This document shows, in pieces, positions 1 to 6,330 of a stretch of DNA of 7,294 nt (within the stretch, counting starts at the first letter, position 1; each line of letters opens with the position of its first letter). This DNA is from Candidatus Hodarchaeota archaeon (GTDB taxonomy: Archaea; Asgardarchaeota; Heimdallarchaeia; Hodarchaeales; Hodarchaeaceae): positions 1 to 7,294 of the forward strand of contig JAUUVJ010000199.1 of the NCBI GenBank assembly GCA_030589605.1, in the 5' to 3' direction. A program made the position numbers and the translations under genes. The notes below the pieces were generated by a model that saw only the letters and a list, made by a program, of their open reading frames with translations, was not told where the DNA came from and did not search any database.

Positions 1-39
1 CACACTCTATAATAACTAATACTCTTTTTTCCTTAAATA

Positions 40-83
40 ATCAAAAATAAAAAAAGTGGATTGCTTGAATAAAGTAACTCCAC
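40..83 (-). terminator. Hairpin plus T-tract terminator of the small membrane protein gene
   Basis: Positions 56-60 (GTGGA) pair with 79-83 (TCCAC), and 61-66 (TTGCTT) can continue the stem with 72-77 (AAGTAA), leaving one bulged base at 78 and a five-base loop. Read on the minus strand the stem is followed directly by a T-rich run (complement of the A-tract at about 43-55). It lies about 20 bases past the stop codon of the minus-strand gene. The inner stem has one A-C mismatch on the transcribed strand. The T-tract alone would suit archaeal termination, which depends mainly on oligo-T. Fold energy was not computed. Confidence 0.5.
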
Positions 84-104
84 ATCATTTATTAACACCC
101 ATTT

Positions 105-521
105 CTATTCGTTTATATCTAATGCTGAGTCTTTATGCTTGATTTTTCTTATGCTCTTAATACCAGTGATAATGAAGCCGCCTCCAAACATTCCTAGGAA
201 AGAAAGAAGAATTTGAAGGAATATTTTGTAGTTATTGAAAGGCTCTTGATAAATTAAAAATAAAACAGGTAAAGCAGTCAAATACAAAACTATTCCTAAA
301 ATGATCCAAATTTTATTATCGGTCTCATGTCTAATTGTGACAGAAGAGAAGAAGGAGAACCATTTTCCTTTTTCTCCAAGATATACCCCAATAGGTACTC
401 CGATGTAAAATCCCCATAATATCAAATTGGAAGTAAAATATGAAACCAAGACAATAAAAACCATATGAATATTAAAAAGAAGAGTATAAAGCCACTCTTG
501 TTGATTTTGAGTTAAGTTCAA
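105..521 (-). CDS. Small four-helix integral membrane protein, function unknown
   Basis: The 138-residue product is strongly hydrophobic, with four likely transmembrane segments at about residues 13-30, 32-48, 71-91 and 100-121. A polar loop (about 51-70, containing GEKGKW and RHETDNK) separates the two hairpins, and the C-terminal tail is basic then acidic (IKSIRKIKHKDSALDINE). I recognise no family or catalytic motif. The start is TTG at 521, chosen because the frame has no ATG upstream before a stop and because GAGTGGATC, resembling the archaeal Shine-Dalgarno, lies just before it. An ATG at codon 20 (464) is the alternative but would begin inside the first helix and has no visible ribosome binding site. 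The gene is transcribed away from the glycosyltransferase cluster, so no functional link is implied. Confidence 0.65.
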   Translation of the reverse strand: MNLTQNQQEWLYTLLFNIHMVFIVLVSYFTSNLILWGFYIGVPIGVYLGEKGKWFSFFSSVTIRHETDNKIWIILGIVLYLTALPVLFLIYQEPFNNYKIFLQILLSFLGMFGGGFIITGIKSIRKIKHKDSALDINE

Positions 522-592
522 CCTGATCCACTCGTTTTTGATTAGAATTTTGGATTATTTATTTTTGATTTAGGAAAATATTCACCGAAATC

Positions 593-640
593 CTCTCATA
601 CTGAAATTTCCTGATTCTCTCATACTGAAATATCCTGATT
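593..640. repeat. Tandem repeat, 2 x 24 bases with one mismatch
   Basis: Two adjacent 24-base units (593-616 and 617-640), each starting CTCTCATACTGAAAT and ending TCCTGATT, differ at one base (T in the first, A in the second). A degenerate partial copy (CCGAAATCCT) precedes them at about 585-594. The unit is a multiple of three, and on the plus strand it encodes SLILKFPD / SLILKYPD in the frame of the ORF starting at 652. Confidence 0.85.
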
Positions 641-651
641 ATGATATTGAA

Positions 652-990
652 ATGAAATATGATTATTGGACTAGCGATTATTGGTCTAGTGATAAATCTG
701 ATCATGGTTTTACTTCTTTTGTTGAAAGCGAAATTATCGGTATGGAATCCTTTCATAAACTGAACATTCCTCTGATCCGTTTAAAAACCAAATCTGAGAA
801 AGAAGACCAAGAAGAAAAAGAATATGATTATAAAATCAAAAATAATTTGAATAGTGAGTTTGATTCTGGGTCAACAACCGATCCTAATTCAACAATTCAT
901 CTTGAATGTAGGAGTGATCGTAGGAATGGATCAACGATTTGCAGAAATATTGAGAACAGAGTTATGTATAATCATTCCTGCTCGAAATGA
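652..990 (+). CDS. Doubtful small acidic protein, possible gene remnant
   Basis: A 112-codon frame from ATG 652, itself open back to about 574, whose codons look like genuine coding sequence for this genome (many GAT, GAA and AAA, mostly A or T in third position). The product begins MKYDYWTSDYWSSDKSDHGF, contains a charged stretch near residues 45-60 (TKSEKEDQEEKEYDY) and has no recognisable domain or membrane segment. Against it: no Shine-Dalgarno precedes ATG 652, no family is recognised, the last 65 bases overlap the well-supported glycosyltransferase start, and a likely promoter for that gene lies inside the frame. It may be a small lineage-specific protein, a decayed gene fragment, or chance. 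Confidence 0.28.
   Translation: MKYDYWTSDYWSSDKSDHGFTSFVESEIIGMESFHKLNIPLIRLKTKSEKEDQEEKEYDYKIKNNLNSEFDSGSTTDPNSTIHLECRSDRRNGSTICRNIENRVMYNHSCSK
827..838 (+). promoter_or_regulatory. Candidate TATA box for the glycosyltransferase cluster
   Basis: GATTATAAAATC resembles an archaeal TATA box and follows a purine-rich stretch (GAAAAAGAATA) that could include a BRE. Transcription would start roughly 25 bases downstream, near 858, giving a leader of about 70 bases that keeps the Shine-Dalgarno at 911-918. In so AT-rich a sequence such matches occur by chance, so this is tentative. Confidence 0.35.
911..918 (+). promoter_or_regulatory. Ribosome binding site that fixes the first glycosyltransferase start
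   Basis: GGAGTGAT, followed by C, is close to the full complement of the 16S rRNA 3' end (one G short of GGAGGTGATC). It ends seven bases before ATG 926. This favours 926 over the in-frame GTG at 854, which has no such site and would add 24 residues before the catalytic domain. Confidence 0.7.
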
Positions 991-1678
991 AGAACAATCA
1001 CTGGCTAAATTACTTCCTGAAATTGTTAAGAAAGTTACTTTAAATCTTATTGTTGTAGATAATGGATCATCTGATGCTACGTCTAAGGTGGCTACAGAAT
1101 TAGGAGTAAAGGTTATTCGTGAAAATAGAATTGGATATGGCTTTGCTTGTCTTGCTGCTATTTCTTATATAGCTAGTCTTTCAAATCCTCCTAATTATAT
1201 TTGTTTTTTTGATGGTGATGAACAAAGTGATGTAAATGATATTATCAGAGTTGCTAAACCAGTTTTATTAAGCAATAAGGGAAAGCAATATTGCCAAGGT
1301 TCTCGAATGAGATTGGATTCATCAAGAAAAGCTCTTTCTCCTATGGCACAAGTAGCAAATTCTTTTTTCTCCAGACTTTTATCAATAATCTGGGGTCAAA
1401 AAGTAACTGATTTGGGTCCTTTACGTGTAATAGCATGGTCAACATTGAAATCACTTGAAATGAGATCTTCTGGATATGGTTGGACAATGGAAATGTCCTC
1501 AAAATTGCTAATAGCAAATATTCGACATAATGAAATACCAGTAAATTATAATAAGCGAAGAAAAGGAATTAGTAAAATATCTGGAAACATCACAACTGCT
1601 ATCCGTGCAGCATTTGTAATGACTATTACATTCCTTTGTACTTCTTTTTTCTGGAGGCCTCCTTCTGAACTCCTCTAA
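926..1678 (+). CDS. GT2 family glycosyltransferase, dolichyl-phosphate-glucose/mannose synthase-like
   Basis: The 250-residue product is a GT-A fold family 2 transferase. Visible in order are the nucleotide-sugar start IIIPARNEE (15-23), VVDNGSSD (43-50), the metal-binding DxD-type FFDGDEQS (94-101), GSRM (125-128), DLGPLR (162-167), GYGWTMEM (183-190) and a basic RRKGISKISG segment (about 207-216). The last four are typical of the bacterial and archaeal subgroup close to polyprenyl-phosphate glucose/mannose synthases. A single hydrophobic stretch near the C-terminus (about 222-240) may contact the membrane. The expected reaction is transfer of a sugar from a nucleotide donor, possibly to a polyprenyl phosphate; donor and acceptor are inferred. 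It is the first gene of the cluster, and its end overlaps the next gene by 14 bases, suggesting translational coupling. In other genomes I know this subgroup to be often next to DUF2064 genes, as here. Confidence 0.88.
   Translation: MDQRFAEILRTELCIIIPARNEEQSLAKLLPEIVKKVTLNLIVVDNGSSDATSKVATELGVKVIRENRIGYGFACLAAISYIASLSNPPNYICFFDGDEQSDVNDIIRVAKPVLLSNKGKQYCQGSRMRLDSSRKALSPMAQVANSFFSRLLSIIWGQKVTDLGPLRVIAWSTLKSLEMRSSGYGWTMEMSSKLLIANIRHNEIPVNYNKRRKGISKISGNITTAIRAAFVMTITFLCTSFFWRPPSELL
1653..1657 (+). promoter_or_regulatory. GGAGG ribosome binding site for a CTG start
   Basis: GGAGG lies inside the last codons of the preceding glycosyltransferase gene, seven bases before CTG 1665. The next gene's frame has no ATG, GTG or TTG between its upstream stop (TGA 1620-1622) and the conserved family N-terminus, so this site decides the start. 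Confidence 0.65.
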
Positions 1679-2447
1679 GACTGGTATTATCATTTTCACA
1701 AAAGTACCCAAACCGGGATTTGTTAAAACACGTCTTTTACATCCTTCTATATCTGATGATTTCAGAACCAAGTTACAAATTGCAATGATAAAAGACACAA
1801 TAATTTGTTTGGATCATATTGACAAAGATATAATTCCTCTTCTTATGTTTTATCCAGAAAGAGATAAATCTCTACTTAACGGCTTGATTCTTAACCCCTT
1901 AAAGATGAATCATAGAAATTTGGTAGAATCTCTTTTAGTGGTATCTCAAAAAGGAGAGACCATGGCTGATAGATTTACAAATTCTTTTTCAGTGAGCTTT
2001 AACGATTATAAGTTGAATTCAGTTATAATCATTGGGTCTGATACTCCTCATCTTCAACCTTCATTAATAACTCAATGCATCGAAATTTTGGATAATGATC
2101 CTGGAAAAAAATCAGTATTAGGACCCTCACAAAATGATGGTTTCTACTTACTGGGTCACAACTCACCATTTATAGAGAGGATCGGAGATATTTTTAACAT
2201 AGACTCATCTTATAAAGAATTAGGAAATGCTATGACTCTTTTGTCAGAAAAAACAGATAAAACTTATATAATGCCTGAAGTAACAGATCTAGACAACTTG
2301 GATGATTTACAAACCGTTAGGTCAATCATCAATCTTTATTCGATATTGTTTTCTACGACATCCATATCAATAGATAGTAAAAAGTATTTTCCGAAATATA
2401 CTCATGAAATAATCCATTCTTTAGATCCAGTAATCTGGAGAGATTAG
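1665..2447 (+). CDS. TIGR04282/DUF2064 family GT-A superfamily protein, CTG start
   Basis: The family signature is split by the first ATG (1785), so that ATG cannot be the start. Reading upstream gives GIIIFTKVPKPGFVKTRL (residues 7-24), the hallmark N-terminal nucleotide-binding segment. It is followed by the QKGETMADRF region (about 95-103), IGSDTPHL (123-130), GPSQNDGFYLLG (153-164) and TDLDNLDDL (about 222-230). Initiation at CTG 1665 gives 260 residues. The family resembles MobA/CofC nucleotidyltransferases and is annotated as glycosyltransferase; its substrate is not known here. Two oddities: the usual DGG of the GP..DGGYYLIG motif reads NDG, and about 30 residues after the last motif (SILFSTTSISIDS to VIWRD) extend beyond the usual family length of about 200. 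The gene overlaps the GT2 before it by 14 bases and is 39 bases from the next. Family assignment is firm; the exact start is probable. Confidence 0.85.
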   Translation: MNSSKTGIIIFTKVPKPGFVKTRLLHPSISDDFRTKLQIAMIKDTIICLDHIDKDIIPLLMFYPERDKSLLNGLILNPLKMNHRNLVESLLVVSQKGETMADRFTNSFSVSFNDYKLNSVIIIGSDTPHLQPSLITQCIEILDNDPGKKSVLGPSQNDGFYLLGHNSPFIERIGDIFNIDSSYKELGNAMTLLSEKTDKTYIMPEVTDLDNLDDLQTVRSIINLYSILFSTTSISIDSKKYFPKYTHEIIHSLDPVIWRD

Positions 2448-2486
2448 TTTTTATTTAACTCTAAATATTTGATCAGAGGGTAATAC

Positions 2487-3914
2487 TTGGCTATTAATCT
2501 TGGAATAGTTCTTTGGCTATGTGGAGGCGTATTTTTTTTTCTATGTACGCTATATTATATGTTTGAGCTAATTCCATCCTATATTCGACAGCGGAATTCA
2601 TATGTAGGTAATGCTCCTAATTATGAGAAAATACTAGAACTTGTAGACAGTTCGGGTATGACTTTTCCCACAATTAAATTTCAAATAACAACGCGTGGTA
2701 ATGAAACTCATGTTGTCAAGAGAGGGATTAAAAGTATTATTGAAGTAGCTAACAGCCATCCAATTGTTGGAAAAAGCATCGAGCTTCTTGTAGTCACAGA
2801 AAATCCTACTGAAATTAAAGAATTTACAGATTATATAAATGAAATGGATATTCTTTTGAATAAGAAGGTAATAAACGTACCAAATACTTATACTACAACG
2901 AAAGGTACATTATTAAAGGCTAGAAGCTTACAATTCTCCTTAGAATATCGAAAGCAAAATAGTGTAATGAAAACGAATAATAATCCTCAATTCATTTTTT
3001 ATTTTGATGCAGAATCAACAATCTCAATAGAGGATTTCCGAAGGGTTATTTATTCAATTATTTCTAATCCTAACAAGAAGATATTTGAGGGTCCGATCGT
3101 TTATCCTCACAGATATTTCGAGTCGGGTTTAATCAGTCGTCAAATGGAAGCTTCACGACCGTTTGGTTGCTATCATTGCGCTCATGTTATGAAAAACCCT
3201 CCTCCTCTTCATCTTCACGGTTCGAATTTATTAGTAGAAGAAGATTTGGCAAACGAGATCGGATGGGATTTTGGTACTGTTAAAAATCGGCCTCTTCTAG
3301 CGGAGGATCTCATGTTTGGATTAAAAGCTTATTCCCAATTTGGCAGTAGTATATTTGGTTGGCATGGTGGGATGATTTTAGAACAACCCCCTTTTAGTTT
3401 ACGCGAATCAATTAACGCTCGTTTACGCTGGATTACAGGAGCTTGGCAGGCTCTGATATTATTGAAATTATTACCTTCTTTTCAATCTCTTTCATTTCAC
3501 AAACGATTTTGGATTCTATTTCGGATAAGAATCCGTATCTTAACATATTCGTTAAGTTTCCTTACATCGTTTTTTATCTCGATAACTATACTTCTCTTTC
3601 TAATTCCTCCATTATCAGCGTTATTACAAATTAACTCGGGAAGTATATCATCTACTTTTCGTTATTTTCAACTCGTAATGACCTTATTTGTGTTTTTACC
3701 AGGTACCTTTCTTTGGTTATTTGGGATCTTAAATGGATTATCAAAGAATGTTAATCCTCTTAATTTATCTAATAAACAGAAGATTGTAGAGTATTGTAAA
3801 ATAATTTTAATTAGTCCAGCAGCAGGAGCGATTGAATCTTTTAGCGCTTTTTATGCTACCTTGAGATGGTTAATAGGAAAACCCTATTCCAATTGGTATG
3901 TTACATCTAAGTAA
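2487..3914 (+). CDS. Egghead-like membrane GT2 glycosyltransferase
   Basis: The 475-residue product has an N-terminal transmembrane anchor (about 4-26), a cytoplasmic GT-A domain (about 60-325) and C-terminal membrane segments (about 352-380, 392-416 and possibly 436-452). Motifs include QITTRGNE (66-73), YTTTKGTLLKARSLQ (135-149), FDAES (173-177, DxD equivalent), HGSNLLV (244-250), LAEDLMFG (271-278, catalytic acid) and RLRW (312-315, the Q/RxxRW acceptor motif). The order and wording (TRG; TG/KG.L.K.RALQ; D.E; AEDxxFxxxA) recall the egghead/BRE-3 beta-1,4-mannosyltransferases of animal glycosphingolipid synthesis, so a beta-mannosyl or glucosyl transfer to a membrane lipid is inferred. The start is TTG 2487: an in-frame TAA sits at 2481-2483, GAGG (2476-2479) lies seven bases upstream, and the next ATG would remove the anchor. 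A cellulose-synthase-like GT2 with another acceptor is the main alternative. Confidence 0.85.
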   Translation: MAINLGIVLWLCGGVFFFLCTLYYMFELIPSYIRQRNSYVGNAPNYEKILELVDSSGMTFPTIKFQITTRGNETHVVKRGIKSIIEVANSHPIVGKSIELLVVTENPTEIKEFTDYINEMDILLNKKVINVPNTYTTTKGTLLKARSLQFSLEYRKQNSVMKTNNNPQFIFYFDAESTISIEDFRRVIYSIISNPNKKIFEGPIVYPHRYFESGLISRQMEASRPFGCYHCAHVMKNPPPLHLHGSNLLVEEDLANEIGWDFGTVKNRPLLAEDLMFGLKAYSQFGSSIFGWHGGMILEQPPFSLRESINARLRWITGAWQALILLKLLPSFQSLSFHKRFWILFRIRIRILTYSLSFLTSFFISITILLFLIPPLSALLQINSGSISSTFRYFQLVMTLFVFLPGTFLWLFGILNGLSKNVNPLNLSNKQKIVEYCKIILISPAAGAIESFSAFYATLRWLIGKPYSNWYVTSK

Positions 3915-3918
3915 ACAA

Positions 3919-3924
3919 GGTGAT
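3919..3924 (+). promoter_or_regulatory. GGTGAT ribosome binding site deciding a GTG start
   Basis: AAGGTGAT matches the complement of the 16S rRNA 3' end and ends seven bases before GTG 3932. The earlier in-frame GTG at 3920 lies inside this site and is therefore unlikely to initiate. Confidence 0.6.
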
Positions 3925-3931
3925 AGGATTA

Positions 3932-5323
3932 GTGTTTGATAGTTCCCTAATAAATTCTCCTTCTATCAGCAAATTTAAATCAAAAATCACTTATGAATCT
4001 TTTTTATTTATGTCTGGTATTTTACTGATGTTCAATTATCTTGTATTAGTAATGATAGTTAATATTGACAGATCTACGTTTTACTTTGAGTTATATTCAT
4101 TCATTATATTCCTTTTTTTTCTTATAACGGTATTTATTGTTCATAAATATTATAGTTCGATACGAATCTCTTCTTTTGTTCAATTTGTACTAATAATTAG
4201 TTTTTCAATCATCTACCAGATAATAATAATTCTATCTGAACTTTCTCTTTCAGATGATCTCTTTCGGTTTTATTTTGAAGGAAAAGCGATAGTTAACGGT
4301 ATTAATCCTTATATCACAGCTGTTCAAGACCTTCCCAAAAATTTACATGATCAGTATTATCAATATGTGAATAATGCAGAAATACCGTCTCCATATCCAC
4401 CATTAGCTTTGATTATGTTTGCTTTTCTTTATATTATTGTACAAAATCCTATTATATATCGCTTAACTTTTTCATTCTTTTTTTTGTTATCGATATTTAT
4501 TGGATACTTCATTTTAGGGAATGAAAGCAAATGGAAACTTATTATATATGCTTGGAATCCTTTGTTGCATTTAGAAACAGCAAACGGTGTCCATTTTGAT
4601 GGATTAGTAGTCCTAGTAGTAATGTTATTTTTAGTTTTGTTAAAAAATCAGAAAAATGCTCTAGCTGGGACGATGATACTAATTGGATTTTTATTAAAGT
4701 TCTATCCTATAATTCTTATCCTCATTTATTGGAGAAAGCTTGGTAAAAGAGGTTTAATTCCAGTTATTACTGGATTAACAATCTACCTGGCTTTCATCTT
4801 TACAATACCTCAAGCTTTAGATGGATTAATCATCTATTTTGATTCCTGGTATTTCAATTCGAGTGTTTTTTGGTTTATAGACCAAATATTCCATAATTTT
4901 ATTCTTTCTAGATTAATCTTAGGCTCAGTTCTTTTAGTCTTGTTTATTTTCATTATTCTTAAATCTGAAGAAATATGGAAAAGTGAAAAATCTTCAGCGC
5001 TAGCACTTTTCGCGATCGGTTCTATGCTACTCTTACAACCAGTATTTCATCCTTGGTATATCTTTTGGGTATTTCCTTTTATATTATTTAGCAAGAAAAT
5101 GAATTACAGCTGGATAATACTGAGTGGAACACTAATCTGGTCTTATAATATCTTTATCTTATACGACACAACACAAGTCTGGATCGAATTAGATCTTGTT
5201 AGAGCGTTAGTTTGGATTCCTTTCTATATTACTTTAATTATAGAAAATAACAGGATATTGAAAACTTATTTCAGAAAACTTGAATTAAACCTAAATGTGC
5301 TATATAGTGCTATTATAAATTGA
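3932..5323 (+). CDS. GT-C multi-pass glycosyltransferase, DUF2029/GT87 mannosyltransferase-like
   Basis: The 463-residue product is mostly membrane-embedded, with about ten or more hydrophobic segments. Between the second group of helices lies the GT-C signature: LSDDLFRFYFEGKAIVNGIN followed by PY (about 106-127), where the acidic pair DD is the likely catalytic or metal-contacting site. It is followed by PSPYPPLAL (about 152-160), WNPLLHLETANGVHFDGL (208-225) and LLKFYP (254-259). These match polyprenol-phosphate-mannose-dependent mannosyltransferases of the DUF2029 group, which work on the outer face of the membrane using lipid-phosphate sugars. That would suit a lipid donor made by the first gene of this cluster, but the sugar is not determinable. 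GTG 3932 was chosen over GTG 3920 because of the Shine-Dalgarno at 3919-3924. It begins 17 bases after the egghead-like gene. Confidence is high for the superfamily and moderate for the subgroup. Confidence 0.83.
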   Translation: MFDSSLINSPSISKFKSKITYESFLFMSGILLMFNYLVLVMIVNIDRSTFYFELYSFIIFLFFLITVFIVHKYYSSIRISSFVQFVLIISFSIIYQIIIILSELSLSDDLFRFYFEGKAIVNGINPYITAVQDLPKNLHDQYYQYVNNAEIPSPYPPLALIMFAFLYIIVQNPIIYRLTFSFFFLLSIFIGYFILGNESKWKLIIYAWNPLLHLETANGVHFDGLVVLVVMLFLVLLKNQKNALAGTMILIGFLLKFYPIILILIYWRKLGKRGLIPVITGLTIYLAFIFTIPQALDGLIIYFDSWYFNSSVFWFIDQIFHNFILSRLILGSVLLVLFIFIILKSEEIWKSEKSSALALFAIGSMLLLQPVFHPWYIFWVFPFILFSKKMNYSWIILSGTLIWSYNIFILYDTTQVWIELDLVRALVWIPFYITLIIENNRILKTYFRKLELNLNVLYSAIIN

Positions 5324-5336
5324 AAATGTGACTTTG

Positions 5337-5633
5337 ATGAAAAAACTTCGTATTAAATTAGTAAAAAAAACAGGAAAATGTCCTCACAATATAGAAGACA
5401 GCTGGAAAATTCCTTACTCGCTAATGAAGCCTAAAGGTTTGTGTGATGATGCCCATTATGTATTAATACCGTATTTATCGATGGCTGCTGGTGGAGGTAC
5501 CTCATGGGAAAAAGATGGCAAATGGAGGATTCATTGTCCATCTAAAACGGGTGTAATTTTCGAAATTGAGTGTTTAGAAGAAGATCATATGTGGCCTGAA
5601 GACTCTTCGTGGGTGGAAGAGAATAGCCAATAA
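5337..5633 (+). CDS. TIGR04076 family protein, function unknown
   Basis: The 98-residue soluble product has the layout of TIGR04076 proteins: an N-terminal beta strand (KLRIKLVKKTGKC), GLCDDAHYVLIPYLSMAAGGG (34-54, read as GLC...A...PY....GG), an aromatic W near 57, then HCPSKTGVIFEIE (66-78, the CP....V.FEI core). Cysteines at 15, 36 and 67 fall at the family's conserved positions, with a fourth at 79; metal binding or redox chemistry is possible but unproven. The family occurs mostly in anaerobic bacteria and archaea and has no assigned role. ATG 5337 was taken as the start; GTG 5328 and TTG 5334 are in frame and would add up to three residues, and no strong ribosome binding site separates them. 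It starts 13 bases after the GT-C gene and so may share its transcript, although its function looks unrelated. A tail rich in Glu and Trp follows the core. Confidence 0.8.
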   Translation: MKKLRIKLVKKTGKCPHNIEDSWKIPYSLMKPKGLCDDAHYVLIPYLSMAAGGGTSWEKDGKWRIHCPSKTGVIFEIECLEEDHMWPEDSSWVEENSQ

Positions 5634-5659
5634 ATCCTAGTAACCTAAAGGATCTGTTC

Positions 5660-6166
5660 TTATACAAGAAATTTCGAGATTTTGCCAGTTAATTTATCTT
5701 TCAACCAGTAATCAAGTCCGTACCATCTACCTGCTCCTGTTAACGCGCAGGTAACAAATCCTACAAAGAGTAATGGTTGAGTCCATAACCATTCAACGCC
5801 TAATGTACCAATACCTAGAAAAATTGTTGATCCAGCTCCAATAATGGAACCTAAACGAGTGAAAGCTCCAAATAATAAGCTTAATGAAATGAATAACTCT
5901 GCAATCAACCAAGCAGGGGCAAGTAGCGGAGCTAAAGGAAAAATGATATTTCGAGTGAAATCATCAAATGGCGTCACCCAGTGGTCAGGATGGTCAAGAA
6001 AATAGGAAATTGTTCCAGTAAATCCAGAAGAAGTGAAAACTCCTTTAGTTAGATTGCTTAACCAAGTAGTTAAAAATGCAAAACCAAGAGTGACACGTAA
6101 AAGTGTGATAAATGATCCAGAAATATTTTCTTGCTTGTGCATTTCTTTAATTGTTTCTAATGACAT
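5660..6166 (-). CDS. DoxX/DoxD-like integral membrane protein
   Basis: The 168-residue product carries the DoxX-type pattern: a first helix beginning with LLRVTLGFAFLTTWLSN (22-38), an outer segment with GTISYFLDHPDHW, then helices at about 75-98, 100-121 and 126-145 including AELFISLSLLFGAFTRLGSI (89-108). It closes with the conserved GAGRWYGLDYWL (144-155) before a basic C-terminal tail. DoxD is the small subunit of thiosulfate:quinone oxidoreductase in Acidianus; most relatives have no proven reaction, and no DoxA-type partner gene is visible here, so that activity should not be assumed. The start is placed at ATG 6166; an in-frame ATG at 6196 adds ten residues (MYLIKVWEHN), but a TATA-like CTTATAAAAG lies between the two ATGs. 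The gene is convergent with the TIGR04076 gene (26 bases between the stops) and divergent from the methyltransferase. Confidence 0.82.
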   Translation of the reverse strand: MSLETIKEMHKQENISGSFITLLRVTLGFAFLTTWLSNLTKGVFTSSGFTGTISYFLDHPDHWVTPFDDFTRNIIFPLAPLLAPAWLIAELFISLSLLFGAFTRLGSIIGAGSTIFLGIGTLGVEWLWTQPLLFVGFVTCALTGAGRWYGLDYWLKDKLTGKISKFLV

Positions 6167-6180
6167 GTTATGTTCCCAGA

Positions 6181-6216
6181 CTTTTATAAGATACATTGAA
6201 ATTAGTATAATATAGT
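6181..6216 (-). promoter_or_regulatory. Candidate TATA boxes for the DoxX-like gene
   Basis: Two TATA-like elements read on the minus strand: CTTATAAAAG (6181-6190) and ACTATATTATAC (about 6205-6216). With typical archaeal spacing, the outer one would start transcription near 6184, about 18 bases before ATG 6166. The inner one would start it too late for ATG 6166. This supports 6166 rather than 6196 as the start but does not prove it. Confidence 0.35.
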
Positions 6217-6330
6217 TTTAAGCTAGTTTATTGGAATGATTGTTTAGTAAGGTTTTTTTCTTTATAAAAGTTAGTCACTCGATAATCAGATGTTATTGAA
6301 TTCAATTGTAACTAATTATTCGTAAGCTAA

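Larger units (their letters stand above)
522..925. other. Divergent intergenic region with tandem repeats and a doubtful ORF
   Basis: This 404-base gap between the minus-strand membrane protein and the first glycosyltransferase holds a two-copy 24-base tandem repeat (593-640), a two-copy 15-base imperfect repeat (664-693), a coding-like frame that stays open from 574 to 990, a candidate TATA box near 828-836 and a Shine-Dalgarno at 911-918. No RNA gene was recognised. Confidence 0.6.

Noticed and set aside
593..640. CRISPR array
   Set aside because: Only two directly adjacent units without spacers; it is a short tandem duplication.
559..756. Minus-strand 65-codon ORF opposite the repeat region
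   Set aside because: No ribosome site or family; its openness is explained by repeats and coding-like sequence on the plus strand.
854..925. GTG-initiated N-terminal extension of the first glycosyltransferase
   Set aside because: No ribosome site at 854, the added 24 residues match no family part, and a near-perfect Shine-Dalgarno places the start at 926.
1508..1798. Minus-strand 96-codon ORF
   Set aside because: Antisense to two well-supported glycosyltransferase genes, with no recognisable product.
926..2447. Arsenosugar biosynthesis pair (TIGR04283 plus TIGR04282)
   Set aside because: The GT2 motifs (DLGPLR, GYGWTMEM, RRKGISKISG) fit the polyprenyl-phosphate-sugar synthase-like group, and no ArsS radical SAM or ArsM gene is recognised nearby.
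3443..3634. Internal plus-strand 63-codon ORF
   Set aside because: Lies wholly within the egghead-like gene in another frame, with no supporting signals.
5634..5659. Bidirectional terminator between the convergent genes
   Set aside because: Only a five-base ATCCT/AGGAT stem with a ten-base loop and no T-tract, too weak to call.
6033..6215. Plus-strand 60-codon ORF
   Set aside because: Antisense to the start of the DoxX-like gene, whose family match is clear.
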